DNA from: an uncultured Rikenellaceae bacterium | GTDB taxonomy: Bacteria > Bacteroidota > Bacteroidia > Bacteroidales > Rikenellaceae | DNA: 49,430 nt | Reading direction: 5' to 3' | Assembly (NCBI GenBank): GCA_904501625.1 | Contig: CAJGBR010000005.1 | Coordinates: 1 to 49,430, forward strand | Shown: positions 19,536 to 28,357 of the stretch, one piece after another | Position numbering within the stretch: the stretch's first letter is position 1 | Layout of the letters: each line of letters begins with the position of its first letter | The notes under the pieces: model-generated | Databases searched by the model: none | The model's input: only the letters and a program-made list of their open reading frames with translations | What the model was told of the DNA's origin: nothing | Program-made: the position numbers and the translations under genes

Positions 19536-20783
19536 TTAAACCGGAACCATTTTATATAACTTATCGCCGCGACGAATCAGTTGCGGCGATTTTATTGAAC
19601 ATATCATACCCTGAGATACACTTGACACCTTTTGACCCGCAGCATTACGAATCTCAACATCTTTGAGTTCAACCACACCTGTAGTTTCTCCGATGAACAT
19701 CATTTCGTCAGTATCGTTAAGTTCAGCAGCTTCAACCAATATCTCTACTACAGAAATCTTCTGGAAGAAATTTGTAACCTTGCCGACATAAACTTTACGA
19801 TGTGTTGCAGCCGAGCCATACAGCGAACTCCATTCGCCGGCAGGTGCTCCCATATAGTATCCCTGCCAGAATCCGCGATTGAAAACCGAAGCCAACTGTT
19901 CTTTCCATTTCAGAGCCTCGTCACTCGAATATGTACCATCACAAACTGAACGCACAGCTTGATCGTAACTTTCAACTACACGTTTGACGTACTCCGGACC
20001 TCGGGCGCGACCTTCAATTTTCAGAACACGGACACCTGCTCCGATGAACCTATCAAGAAAATCTATCGTACACAAATCCTTCGGAGACATTATATATTTA
20101 TTGTCAATGACCAACTCGTGTCCTGTTTCGCGATCACGCACCTCATACGAACGACGACAAATCTGTCGGCATTCTCCTCGATTAGCCGAACGCCAAGCAT
20201 CGTGCAGACTCAAATAACATTTTCCCGAAACAGCCATACACAATGCTCCGTGAGCGAACATCTCGATTTTAATCAATTCGCCCTTCGGACCTCGAATTTG
20301 TTGTTCTTCAATTTGTTTGTATATATACTCGGTCTGTTCGATTTTTAGTTCACGAGCCAAAACCACCACATCGGCAAACTGTGCATAGAATTTCAGAGTC
20401 TCAATATTCGACACATTGAGTTGAGTTGAGATGTGCACTTCGAGGCCTATCTCACGAGCATAGAATATCGCCGCCTGATCACTCGCAATAATTGCTGTAA
20501 CACCCTCTTTTTTAGCACGTTGCAATATTTCACGCATAGCTTCAAGATCCTCATCATACAGAATCGTATTTACTGTGAGGTAACTTTTCAATCCATTTTC
20601 GCGACAGATTGCAACTATTTTAGCCAAATCGTCTAGCGTAAAATTTACCGACGAATGGGCTCGCATATTCAGACGTTCCACTCCGAAATATACAGAATCT
20701 GCTCCGGCTTGAATCGCTGCATACAGAGATTCATAACACCCAACCGGGGCCATTATCTCAATATCTTTTCGTGTTATACTCAT
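19536..20783 (-). CDS. U32-family (YegQ/TrhP-like) protein
   Basis: Member of peptidase family U32, 415 aa. The N-terminal TIM-barrel-like part starts IEIMAPVGCYESLYAAIQAGADSVYFG, and the diagnostic block is FAHGALCMAVSGKCYLS with a cysteine set continuing at RGECRQICRRSY. These cysteines bind an Fe-S cluster in the tRNA- and rRNA-hydroxylating members TrhP and RlhA. The most likely role is therefore tRNA U34 5-hydroxylation (TrhP type) rather than proteolysis, although annotation pipelines often say collagenase. It is the last gene of the nine-gene minus-strand run, 7 bases after the polyprenyl synthase gene. Confidence 0.82.
   Translation of the reverse strand: MSITRKDIEIMAPVGCYESLYAAIQAGADSVYFGVERLNMRAHSSVNFTLDDLAKIVAICRENGLKSYLTVNTILYDEDLEAMREILQRAKKEGVTAIIASDQAAIFYAREIGLEVHISTQLNVSNIETLKFYAQFADVVVLARELKIEQTEYIYKQIEEQQIRGPKGELIKIEMFAHGALCMAVSGKCYLSLHDAWRSANRGECRQICRRSYEVRDRETGHELVIDNKYIMSPKDLCTIDFLDRFIGAGVRVLKIEGRARGPEYVKRVVESYDQAVRSVCDGTYSSDEALKWKEQLASVFNRGFWQGYYMGAPAGEWSSLYGSAATHRKVYVGKVTNFFQKISVVEILVEAAELNDTDEMMFIGETTGVVELKDVEIRNAAGQKVSSVSQGMICSIKSPQLIRRGDKLYKMVPV
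19563..19594 (+). terminator. gltX terminator embedded in the 3' end of the opposing U32 gene
   Basis: The 8-bp stem ATCGCCGC (19563-19570) / GCGGCGAT (19583-19590) has a 12-nt loop and is followed by TTTTATT on the plus strand. It lies inside the last codons of the U32 gene on the minus strand. There is no T-run on the minus strand, so it should act only on gltX transcripts. Confidence 0.7.
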
Positions 20784-20790
20784 TATGAAT

Positions 20791-21765
20791 CTATTTTTCT
20801 CGGTATCTTATTTTGGTTGCATATTCGGCAAGTTCCGATTTACGATTCTTATCTAAAGAAACTTGTTCAAGAGCCTCCATTGCCAATCGGAAATATTTAT
20901 CAGATGCTTGCTCTGCCACCTGTCTAATATTAAATTCGTCATAAATTGCCGTAACTGCCGCAATTTTTTCTGCGGCTGCCAACGACTCATCTTCCAGCAG
21001 TTTACACAAACGATCTCTCTGCTGTTCGGTAGCATTTTGCAGTGCTGATACCAACAAAAACGTCTTCTTGCGACACAGAATATCACCACCTATACTTTTA
21101 CCAAATACTTTCGGATCGCCGTAAGTATCCAATATGTCATCTGTAATCTGAAACAAAAGTCCCAAATTCACTCCGAATTCATACATCAATTCAGCATCTT
21201 TGTCTGAAGCACCTCCACACAATGCACCCAACTGAACTGCTCCAGCCAAAAGCACTCCCGTTTTCAGTCTAATCATCTCGATATAATTTTCGAGTGACAC
21301 CTCTTCACACGATTCAAAATCCATATCAAGTTGTTGACCTTCACACACTTCGAGTGCTACGCGGGTAAAAATAGGAAGCAATTTTACAATCAATTCGGGA
21401 TTTGAACGAGCCAAAATCTCGTATGATAAAATCAACATAGCATCGCCCGAGAGGATTGCCGTATTATCATTCCAACGACAATGAACCGTTGGTTGACCTC
21501 TTCTCATCGACGAGTTATCCATAATATCATCGTGGAGCAGTGTGAAATTGTGAAAAATTTCGATTGCCATTGCTGCATTCAGTGCAGACTGCCACTGATC
21601 TGAAAAGGCTTCACAACTCAACAATGTCAACACGGGTCGCATTCTTTTTCCACCTGATCCCAATGCATATCGTATCGGTGAATACAACATCTCCGGGGAA
21701 CGATCAATATCTGCAATTTCGAGTTGATGTTCAATTATTTTTCTGATCTGATCGGCACTATTCAT
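20791..21765 (-). CDS. Polyprenyl (farnesyl/geranylgeranyl-type) diphosphate synthase
   Basis: Trans-prenyltransferase of 324 aa that condenses isopentenyl diphosphate onto an allylic primer. First aspartate-rich motif: LLHDDIMDNSSMRRG (DDxxD); second: QITDDILDTYGD. The residue five positions before the first aspartate is phenylalanine (F in HNFTLLHDD), which in characterised enzymes limits product length to about C15-C20. Long-chain synthases usually have a small residue there. A short-chain product is therefore predicted, but an octaprenyl product for menaquinone cannot be excluded. The gene sits 9 bases after queD in the minus-strand run. Confidence 0.88.
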   Translation of the reverse strand: MNSADQIRKIIEHQLEIADIDRSPEMLYSPIRYALGSGGKRMRPVLTLLSCEAFSDQWQSALNAAMAIEIFHNFTLLHDDIMDNSSMRRGQPTVHCRWNDNTAILSGDAMLILSYEILARSNPELIVKLLPIFTRVALEVCEGQQLDMDFESCEEVSLENYIEMIRLKTGVLLAGAVQLGALCGGASDKDAELMYEFGVNLGLLFQITDDILDTYGDPKVFGKSIGGDILCRKKTFLLVSALQNATEQQRDRLCKLLEDESLAAAEKIAAVTAIYDEFNIRQVAEQASDKYFRLAMEALEQVSLDKNRKSELAEYATKIRYREK

Positions 21766-21774
21766 ATCTTAAAC

Positions 21775-22230
21775 CTATTTTTTATTATCTAACGCACACC
21801 ATTGTGCACACGATGATGCTGTTTCATAAAGTTTCAGTTCGACCAACTCAACACTGCTTGGCAACTGTTCTGAAATAGCCTCTGCAAAATATGATATCAT
21901 ATTCTCACAGGTAGGTTGATAATCTACACGTTCGATTTTTTTATAATGATCTCTCATTTCCTGACACAACTTTTCGTTTGCCTGAGTTGCTCGAACTATA
22001 AATGCGTGATCATAACGATCTATTATCACATTGTTTACGATACGTTTAAGATCGCCAAAATCCATCACCATTCCGTACTTGGGTGATGTCTCATCTTGAT
22101 TTGGTTCACCTGCAACGGTTACATAGAAGTGATATGAATGTCCGTGAATATGACTACACGCCCCGTCATAATTTTCCAGAGCGTGTGCCATTTCAAATGT
22201 AAATTCTTTGGTCAAACGAATTTTTGCCAT
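21775..22230 (-). CDS. 6-pyruvoyl-tetrahydropterin synthase / QueD-family protein
   Basis: T-fold enzyme of 151 aa. Zinc ligands are the histidine in FEMAHALENYDG and the pair in HIHGHSY; the candidate catalytic cysteine is in GACSHIHGH, matching the CxxxHGH pattern of QueD. The C-terminal glutamate region reads VELVELKLYETASSC. The family converts 7,8-dihydroneopterin triphosphate to 6-carboxy-tetrahydropterin in queuosine synthesis, or makes related pterins. No other queuosine gene is adjacent, so QueD is likely but not proven. It starts 5 bases after the purM stop. Confidence 0.85.
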   Translation of the reverse strand: MAKIRLTKEFTFEMAHALENYDGACSHIHGHSYHFYVTVAGEPNQDETSPKYGMVMDFGDLKRIVNNVIIDRYDHAFIVRATQANEKLCQEMRDHYKKIERVDYQPTCENMISYFAEAISEQLPSSVELVELKLYETASSCAQWCALDNKK

Positions 22231-22235
22231 TGAGT

Positions 22236-23420
22236 CTAATGATTTTGTTTTGTGTAAACATACTGGTTACCATCTTTCAGTATTGTAACCTTTGCACCCT
22301 CCATCGGTTCGACACGTCCGATGATCTGAGCATCAACCCCAAATGAACGTGCTATTGAGAGAATTTCATCTGCACCTGCCGGATCAGCATATATCTCCAT
22401 TCGGTGCCCCATATTGAATACGCTGTACATCTCTTCCCAATCGGTCTGGCTCTGCTGTTGTATCATCCTGAACAACAATGGCGTATCAAACATATTATCC
22501 TTTATAATATGCATATTGTCAACAAAATTCAGCACTTTGGTTTGAGCTCCACCTGTACAGTGAATCAATCCCTTAACTGCACCACGGCACTCTTTCAAAA
22601 CACGAGTCATTACCGGAGCATAAGTTCTTGTGGGTGATAACACCATTTTGCCTACAGACATTCCGATTTCGGGAATAATTTGTGTCAATCCATACTCACC
22701 CGAATACACCAACTCTTCGGGAACTCCATTATCATACGTTTCGGGATAACGTTCAGCAACTATCTTCGAAAACACATCGTGACGAGCCGAAGTCAAGCCA
22801 TTGCTACCCATACCACAATTATACTCACGTTCGTACGTAGCCTTGCCAAACGAACTGAGTCCGATGACCACATTGCCCGGAGCAATCAACTCATTTGTAA
22901 TAACATCTTTTCGATCCATTCTCGCAGTAACGGTACTATCGACAATGATGGTTCTTACCAAATCACCAACGTCTGCAGTCTCTCCTCCCGTCGAACAGAT
23001 GTCTACTCCGAGGTCTCGCATATCACTAAGAAACTCTTCTGTCCCGTTGATAATTGCCGAGATTACCTCACCTGGGATCAATCGTTTGTTACGGCCAATT
23101 GTTGATGAAACGAGAATTGGACCCATTGCACCGACACACAACAAGTCGTCTGTATTCATTACGATTGCATCTTGTGCAATTCCTTTCCAGACAGACATAT
23201 CGCCCGTTTCACGCCAATAGGCATAAGCTAAAGACGATTTTGTACCTGCACCATCAGCGTGCATAATCAGACACGAATCTGGATTTCCGCTGAACACGTC
23301 CGGAATAATCTTACAAAATGAGTGAGGGAAAACTCCCTTATCAATATTTTTAATTGCACGATGCACATCCTCTTTGAGTGCTGATGCACCTCGCAATGCA
23401 TATCTCGAATTCTTATTCAT
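22236..23420 (-). CDS. purM: Phosphoribosylformylglycinamidine cyclo-ligase (AIR synthase)
   Basis: Fifth step of de novo purine synthesis, closing FGAM to AIR with ATP. The length of 394 aa is longer than the roughly 345 aa of E. coli PurM but common in Bacteroidetes. Recognisable blocks: HADGAGTKSSLAY, the metal/ATP region AIVMNTDDLLCVGA, GGETADVGDLV, GLSSFG, and the C-terminal FNMGHRMEIYA corresponding to FNMGxGM. The GVDICSTGGETA block is conserved with PurM rather than the related PurL or SelD. It lies in the minus-strand run between tsaD and queD. Confidence 0.92.
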   Translation of the reverse strand: MNKNSRYALRGASALKEDVHRAIKNIDKGVFPHSFCKIIPDVFSGNPDSCLIMHADGAGTKSSLAYAYWRETGDMSVWKGIAQDAIVMNTDDLLCVGAMGPILVSSTIGRNKRLIPGEVISAIINGTEEFLSDMRDLGVDICSTGGETADVGDLVRTIIVDSTVTARMDRKDVITNELIAPGNVVIGLSSFGKATYEREYNCGMGSNGLTSARHDVFSKIVAERYPETYDNGVPEELVYSGEYGLTQIIPEIGMSVGKMVLSPTRTYAPVMTRVLKECRGAVKGLIHCTGGAQTKVLNFVDNMHIIKDNMFDTPLLFRMIQQQSQTDWEEMYSVFNMGHRMEIYADPAGADEILSIARSFGVDAQIIGRVEPMEGAKVTILKDGNQYVYTKQNH

Positions 23421-23468
23421 ATCTCAAAACTTTATTTCTTGTAATTTATCGAACAAAATTTCACAACA

Positions 23469-24506
23469 TTAAAAGGCATCATTGCCATCATTGGACATTC
23501 GTGCTATCGGTGAATTTCCCAATTCGGCAAACTGTTCTGCCAGATACTTGCGGTAGCCGACCATTGCGACCATTGCTGCATTATCTGTGGTAAACTTGAA
23601 TTGGGGTAGAAAAACACGCCAACCTCGACGATTGCCCTCTTTGGTTATTGCCTCTCTCAAACCTGAGTTTGCAGATACTCCGCCTGCGATTGCAATCATA
23701 TTTATATCCAATACACGTGCTGCCTTGACTAATTTATTCATCAGAATATCTATAATCGTAGCTTGTAACGATGCACAAAGATCGGTCTTATTTTCCTCTA
23801 TAAAGTTTGGATTCTCAGCCATTTCATCTCTCAAAAAATAGAGAAACGAAGTCTTCAATCCGCTGAAACTATAATTAAAATCCGACACAGACGGTTTTGC
23901 AAATTTAAATCGTTTCGGATTTCCATCTTTTGCAAGCCTGTCAATAACGGGACCTCCCGGGTAGGGTAATCCCATAATTTTGGCACACTTATCAAATGCC
24001 TCGCCCGCTGCATCATCAATAGTTTGTCCGAGAATCTCAATCTCAAGGTAATCCTTCACCAGGACAATTTGAGTATGTCCACCCGATACCAGCAGACACA
24101 AAAACGGGAATTCAGGATGATCGATCATTTGATCAGGCAGATCAATCATATGTGACAATATGTGTCCATGCAAGTGATTTACTTCCATCATTGGGATATT
24201 GTGAGATAGGGATAATCCCTTTGCAAAAGAGGATCCTACGAGCAATGAACCCAATAATCCAGGCCCTCTTGTAAATGCTATACCATCAATATCCTCAATA
24301 CACACACCAGCCTCCTTTAGAGCAACATCTACCACCGGTACGATATTCTGCTGGTGAGCACGGGATGCAAGTTCGGGAATCACACCGCCATATTGCTCGT
24401 GTACCTTCTGACTTGCTATGACATTCGACAACAACACTCCCGACCGCAATACTGCAGCCGACGTATCATCGCACGATGACTCTATTCCCAATATTGTTAC
24501 TTCCAT
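23469..24506 (-). CDS. tsaD: tRNA N6-threonylcarbamoyladenosine transferase TsaD
   Basis: Essential subunit that places threonylcarbamoyl on A37 of ANN-decoding tRNAs, 345 aa. The ASKHA ATPase start is ILGIESSCDDTSAAV. The metal-binding histidines are in MEVNHLHGHILSHM, followed by CLLVSGGHTQIVLV and the late AGGVSANSGLR block. It is unrelated to a protease despite the old name Gcp. It follows folD by 19 bases. Confidence 0.96.
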   Translation of the reverse strand: MEVTILGIESSCDDTSAAVLRSGVLLSNVIASQKVHEQYGGVIPELASRAHQQNIVPVVDVALKEAGVCIEDIDGIAFTRGPGLLGSLLVGSSFAKGLSLSHNIPMMEVNHLHGHILSHMIDLPDQMIDHPEFPFLCLLVSGGHTQIVLVKDYLEIEILGQTIDDAAGEAFDKCAKIMGLPYPGGPVIDRLAKDGNPKRFKFAKPSVSDFNYSFSGLKTSFLYFLRDEMAENPNFIEENKTDLCASLQATIIDILMNKLVKAARVLDINMIAIAGGVSANSGLREAITKEGNRRGWRVFLPQFKFTTDNAAMVAMVGYRKYLAEQFAELGNSPIARMSNDGNDAF

Positions 24507-24525
24507 TACTCCTGACTATAAACTT

Positions 24526-25404
24526 CTACCAAGCGTAGATCTCTTTTTTGTATGCTCTCAGTGTATTGGCAATCAATGACGAAATTGTCATCAGACCTAC
24601 ACCTCCTGGAACAGGCGTAATATAGCTGCACTTCGGAGCGACATTTTCGAAATCAACATCACCAACCAACTTCCAACCACTCTTAGTTTGGTCACTACGC
24701 AAACGATTCATTCCGACGTCTACGACAACTGCACCTGGTTTTATCATATCGGCTGTAACAAATCGAGGGCTGCCTACTGCTGACACAACAATATCTGCAC
24801 GACGAACCTCTTCTGCAAGATTTAACGTACGACTATGACAAATCGTAACGGTGCAATCAATCCCCTTTTGCGACAACAAATTTGCCATTGGACGACCTAC
24901 GATATTGCTACGGCCAATAACTACGCAATGTTTACCACGTGTGTCAATATTATAATATTTCAACAACTCTAGTATTCCACACGGTGTTGCAGGCAGAAAT
25001 GATGGCAAACCTGAAACCATTCGGCCCGTATTTGTCGGATGGAATCCGTCAACATCTTTGCGAGGATCTATTGCTTCGATTATTCGCGATTCGTTTATAT
25101 GATCGGGCAACGGTAACTGAACTATAAAGCCGTCAACCTCTGGATCTTTATTCAGTTTATCGATCTCCTTCAACAAAAATTCTTCGGTTATATCTGCAGG
25201 GAATTTCAACACTGTCGAACCGAATCCCACCTCCTGGCAGGCTTTATCCTTATTTGCCACATATATCTTACTTGCGTCATCGTCGCCAACAAGGACTGCC
25301 ACCAAAAACGGCACACGTTTACCTTGAGCCTTGAGCTCTGCAACCTCGGCTGCGATACTATCTTTCAGACCTCGAGAGACTACTTTACCATCTAACAATT
25401 CCAT
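24526..25404 (-). CDS. folD: Bifunctional methylenetetrahydrofolate dehydrogenase/cyclohydrolase
   Basis: Interconverts 5,10-methylene- and 10-formyl-tetrahydrofolate in the cytoplasm, supplying formyl groups for purine synthesis (purM is nearby). The length of 292 aa is typical. Motifs: YVANKDKACQEVGF with the catalytic lysine, DGFIVQLPLPDHIN, the nucleotide-binding CVVIGRSNIVGRPMANLL, and the C-terminal PGGVGLMTISSLIANTL. It lies 20 bases after ffh. Confidence 0.96.
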   Translation of the reverse strand: MELLDGKVVSRGLKDSIAAEVAELKAQGKRVPFLVAVLVGDDDASKIYVANKDKACQEVGFGSTVLKFPADITEEFLLKEIDKLNKDPEVDGFIVQLPLPDHINESRIIEAIDPRKDVDGFHPTNTGRMVSGLPSFLPATPCGILELLKYYNIDTRGKHCVVIGRSNIVGRPMANLLSQKGIDCTVTICHSRTLNLAEEVRRADIVVSAVGSPRFVTADMIKPGAVVVDVGMNRLRSDQTKSGWKLVGDVDFENVAPKCSYITPVPGGVGLMTISSLIANTLRAYKKEIYAW

Positions 25405-25424
25405 AATCTATAAGTTTTATTGAG

Positions 25425-26735
25425 TTATCGGCGACGCATCGGGATTTTCCCTCCTGCAGCCATTTTCATTAATTTACGTGTATCCTCAAATTGTTTGAGC
25501 AAGCGATTGACTTCCTGAGGTGTACATCCACTTCCTTTGGCAACACGTTCACGACGACGTCCGTTAAGCAACGATGGATTTGCACGTTCAGCAGGAGTCA
25601 TTGAATAGATTATTGCCTCTACGTGCTTGAATGCGTCGTCTTGGATATCCACATTTTTCAATGCCTTGCCCACACCCGGAATCATTGATGCCAAATCCTT
25701 CAGATTACCCATCTTCTTAACCTGATGAATCTGTTTTAGGAAATCATTGAAATCAAATTGATCGTGAACAATTTTCTTTTTAAGTTGACGAGCCTCTTGT
25801 TCATCATAATGTTCCTGAGCCTTTTCAACCAACGATACGATGTCACCCATACCCAGAATTCGGTCTGCCATACGTTCGGGATGGAATACCTGAATCGAAT
25901 CGGGTTTCTCTCCAGCCGAGATAAACTTCAATGGTTTGTCAACAACCGAACGGATTGAGATCGCAGCACCACCTCGGGTGTCACCATCTAATTTAGTCAG
26001 AACAACACCATCATAATCTATTCGCTGATTAAACTCACGAGCTGTATTTACAGCGTCCTGACCTGTCATCGCATCTACGACGAACAGCGTTTCACTTGGT
26101 TTGAGTTCTCGTTTCAGGGCTTCGATTTCGTTCATCATCTCCTGATCGATAGCAAGACGACCTGCAGTATCGACGATTACCGTACTCACACCCTTTTCTT
26201 TAGCATATTTTACTGCATTCTGAGCAATTTGAATAGGATTTTTATTTCCATCTTCGCTATATACCTCTACACCGATTTGGCCTCCGAGCACTTTCAACTG
26301 TTCGATTGCCGCAGGACGATAGACGTCACAAGCTACGAGCAACACGCCACGACCGCGTTTCGATCGAATCAAGTTAGCCAACTTACCCGAAAACGTTGTT
26401 TTACCGGAACCTTGCAGACCTGCGATAAGCACGATTGCCGGAGAACCTTCCAATTTTATATCGGTCATTGTTCCACCCATCAACTGTGCAAGTTCATCTC
26501 GCACAATTTTGGTCAACATCTGACCTGGTTTTACCGATGTCAACACACTTTGACCCAAAGCTTTTTGTTTTACCTCATCGGTAAATTGCTTTGCAACCTT
26601 ATAGTTAACGTCGGCATCAATCAATGCTCGTCTTATTTCCTTAAGGGTTTCGGCTACGTTTATCTCAGTAATGCGGCCTTCTCCTTTTAAAATCTTAAAC
26701 GACCTCTCTAATTTCTCTGTTAAATTCTCAAACAT
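25425..26735 (-). CDS. ffh: Signal recognition particle protein Ffh
   Basis: SRP54 GTPase that with 4.5S RNA targets nascent membrane proteins to FtsY. The length of 436 aa is typical. The N domain is MFENLTEKLERSFKILKGEGRITE. The G domain has GLQGSGKTTFSGKLA, DTAGRLAIDQEM and TKLDGDTRGGA. The methionine-rich M domain ends in KQFEDTRKLMKMAAGGKIPMRRR, with the RNA-binding MTPAERANPSLLNGRRRERVAKGSG stretch in part. No FtsY or 4.5S RNA is visible in the window. Confidence 0.96.
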   Translation of the reverse strand: MFENLTEKLERSFKILKGEGRITEINVAETLKEIRRALIDADVNYKVAKQFTDEVKQKALGQSVLTSVKPGQMLTKIVRDELAQLMGGTMTDIKLEGSPAIVLIAGLQGSGKTTFSGKLANLIRSKRGRGVLLVACDVYRPAAIEQLKVLGGQIGVEVYSEDGNKNPIQIAQNAVKYAKEKGVSTVIVDTAGRLAIDQEMMNEIEALKRELKPSETLFVVDAMTGQDAVNTAREFNQRIDYDGVVLTKLDGDTRGGAAISIRSVVDKPLKFISAGEKPDSIQVFHPERMADRILGMGDIVSLVEKAQEHYDEQEARQLKKKIVHDQFDFNDFLKQIHQVKKMGNLKDLASMIPGVGKALKNVDIQDDAFKHVEAIIYSMTPAERANPSLLNGRRRERVAKGSGCTPQEVNRLLKQFEDTRKLMKMAAGGKIPMRRR

Positions 26736-26786
26736 ATCTTTAAGCGGGTTACTTTTCTTGTTTATTTATTTTTCTGCAACTTTTCA

Positions 26787-27266
26787 TTATTGCACTTGAT
26801 AATTCAAATGGCGTTCGTAGATAAGGTTTTCTCCAACCTCAACCTCTTCAAGCGATTCGCTGATTTTCGTATTGGTCATTCCCATATTGACTGATTCGGT
26901 TGTATGCGATTGCAGTGTGATTTCCAGCACACCATCGTCATCAAAATCATACACCACCTCGTAAACCTGTTCTCCACGACCGACATCTCCCGTATAGGAC
27001 ATCACCACCCTATTGACTTCGGTACGTGCCTCCCATAATTTTCCATTGATTGCATCAGCCACGCCACAACCTATAACCTTACCTTCGACATCTCTGCTAC
27101 GTAGATAATCATCAACTTTATAGTCTGATATAATTTTCTCATTCACTACTCCCGCAGCGGCATTGGTCAAAAAGACCTTCTGTCCTCGACCATTAATCAT
27201 AACGTATATCAGAGCTACTTCGCCCTCGGGAGTAAAACCCCATATATATTGTTCTATTTCAATCAC
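26787..27266 (-). CDS. Short GalM-like (aldose-1-epimerase-related) protein lacking the catalytic part
   Basis: Protein of about 159 aa. The N-terminal pattern YIWGFTPEGEVALIYVMING..VFLTNAAAGV parallels the GalM opening (TPDG..V.LYTLTN..G..V.ITNYGA). Later, VYEVVYDFDDDGVLEITLQSHTTESVNMGMTN matches GalM's strand before TNHSYFNL, but here the sequence continues TNTKISE, so the catalytic His is absent. The protein also stops before the region of the catalytic Glu. It is thus a reduced, probably non-enzymatic beta-sandwich protein. The frame can start at TTG 27275, but GTG 27266 is preferred because it overlaps the preceding stop as GTGA. The similarity is my reading and needs a profile search. 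It sits between a nucleotidyltransferase gene and ffh. Confidence 0.55.
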   Translation of the reverse strand: MIEIEQYIWGFTPEGEVALIYVMINGRGQKVFLTNAAAGVVNEKIISDYKVDDYLRSRDVEGKVIGCGVADAINGKLWEARTEVNRVVMSYTGDVGRGEQVYEVVYDFDDDGVLEITLQSHTTESVNMGMTNTKISESLEEVEVGENLIYERHLNYQVQ

Positions 27267-28174
27267 TTTGCCCAAAGATTTTTAGGATATATACCCTTTT
27301 CAATCAGTCCGTTCAATGTTGCCACAACCTCAGGTCTATCCTCTTTGTATGTAACTCCAAACCATTGTGCAGCACTCGACAATACCTTCATTCGAGCTCT
27401 ATCACTGTTAATCAGTTCGTTGACCATCAACGGAATAAAATATTCTGCTTTAAGATTACCGCGACTTTCATCAAGGAAACTTGTAAATCTTGCTTGAGAA
27501 TATTCAAAATAATCAGGCGTGAATCCAAACATATTCATTGACACAAGAGTTTCGCCCGACATCGGCACCTGATTACCCTCAGCATCATATCCGATTGCAT
27601 CGCGACCATTCTTAACAATTTTTGTATGTTCGACAATAGTCGTCAGATTACCCTCAGCGTTCATTGTACAAACACCTCTGGAAACAGAACCAAAATCCGA
27701 CATCGTATTCTTCAGATAGTAACCCACCATACAATACTCACCACGACGACTTTCAACCGAACGCAAATAATCACCTATAACCTGAAAACTTTCGCGACCA
27801 TAAAAATCATCTGCATTGATAACTGCAAACGGTTCATTTATCACGTCACGAGCCATCAGTACTGCGTGATTCGTACCCCACGGTTTTTCACGTCCTTCAG
27901 GCACAGAATACCCCTTTTGCAACTTATCTAACTCTTGGAAAACATATTCAACATCTATATGATTACCAAATCTTTCCGCAGAAAAAACCTCTTTAAATTC
28001 CTTTTCAAAACTATGACGGATTACGAACACCACTTTGCCGAATCCGGCACGAATTGCGTCATAAATTGAATAATCAATAATAGCTTCACCATAAGGACCA
28101 ATTCCATCCATCTGTTTCAACGATCCATATCGTGATCCCATTCCGGCAGCAAGCACTAATAATGTTGGTTTCAT
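27263..28174 (-). CDS. Sugar nucleotidyltransferase-family protein
   Basis: GT-A-fold NTP transferase, 303 aa. The start PTLLVLAAGMGSRYGSLKQM carries the LAAGxGxR nucleotide-binding loop and is followed by GEAIIDYSIYDAIRAGFGKVVFVIR. The metal-binding aspartates are in AVINADDFYG. The family activates sugars or other phosphate-bearing compounds; the substrate is not evident. An in-frame ATG 17 codons upstream (28225) would precede the promoter box at 28203-28210, so ATG 28172-28174 is chosen. It heads the nine-gene minus-strand run, and its stop overlaps the next start by GTGA. Confidence 0.85.
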   Translation of the reverse strand: MKPTLLVLAAGMGSRYGSLKQMDGIGPYGEAIIDYSIYDAIRAGFGKVVFVIRHSFEKEFKEVFSAERFGNHIDVEYVFQELDKLQKGYSVPEGREKPWGTNHAVLMARDVINEPFAVINADDFYGRESFQVIGDYLRSVESRRGEYCMVGYYLKNTMSDFGSVSRGVCTMNAEGNLTTIVEHTKIVKNGRDAIGYDAEGNQVPMSGETLVSMNMFGFTPDYFEYSQARFTSFLDESRGNLKAEYFIPLMVNELINSDRARMKVLSSAAQWFGVTYKEDRPEVVATLNGLIEKGIYPKNLWAK

Positions 28175-28202
28175 ACGATTATATAACTTATCAATTAATC
28201 CA

Positions 28203-28210
28203 CAAAGATA
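28203..28210 (-). promoter_or_regulatory. Candidate -7 promoter element of the minus-strand nine-gene run
   Basis: The minus strand reads TATCTTTG (TAnnTTTG) 28 nt before the nucleotidyltransferase ATG. It is divergent from the relA promoter box at 28327-28334. Confidence 0.55.
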
Positions 28211-28326
28211 ATTATTTTTCAACAAAAATCATTCAGTTACACCATAAATATACCACAATTTACAACTATGGTTTCAAATCGGCAAAGTGGTTGCACATAT
28301 CAGACCAAAATTATGTAAAAAATTTG

Positions 28327-28334
28327 TACCTTTG
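28327..28334 (+). promoter_or_regulatory. Candidate -7 promoter element of the relA-mqn-bio run
   Basis: TACCTTTG matches TAnnTTTG, 23 nt before ATG 28358. No clear -33 TTTG is seen at 19-20 nt. Confidence 0.55.
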
Positions 28335-28357
28335 CGAATATTTTTTTGTGTGGTGTA

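Noticed and set aside
19959..20348. Plus-strand open frames opposite the U32 and polyprenyl synthase genes
   Set aside because: They are shadow frames with no domain signal, no promoter and no conserved start.
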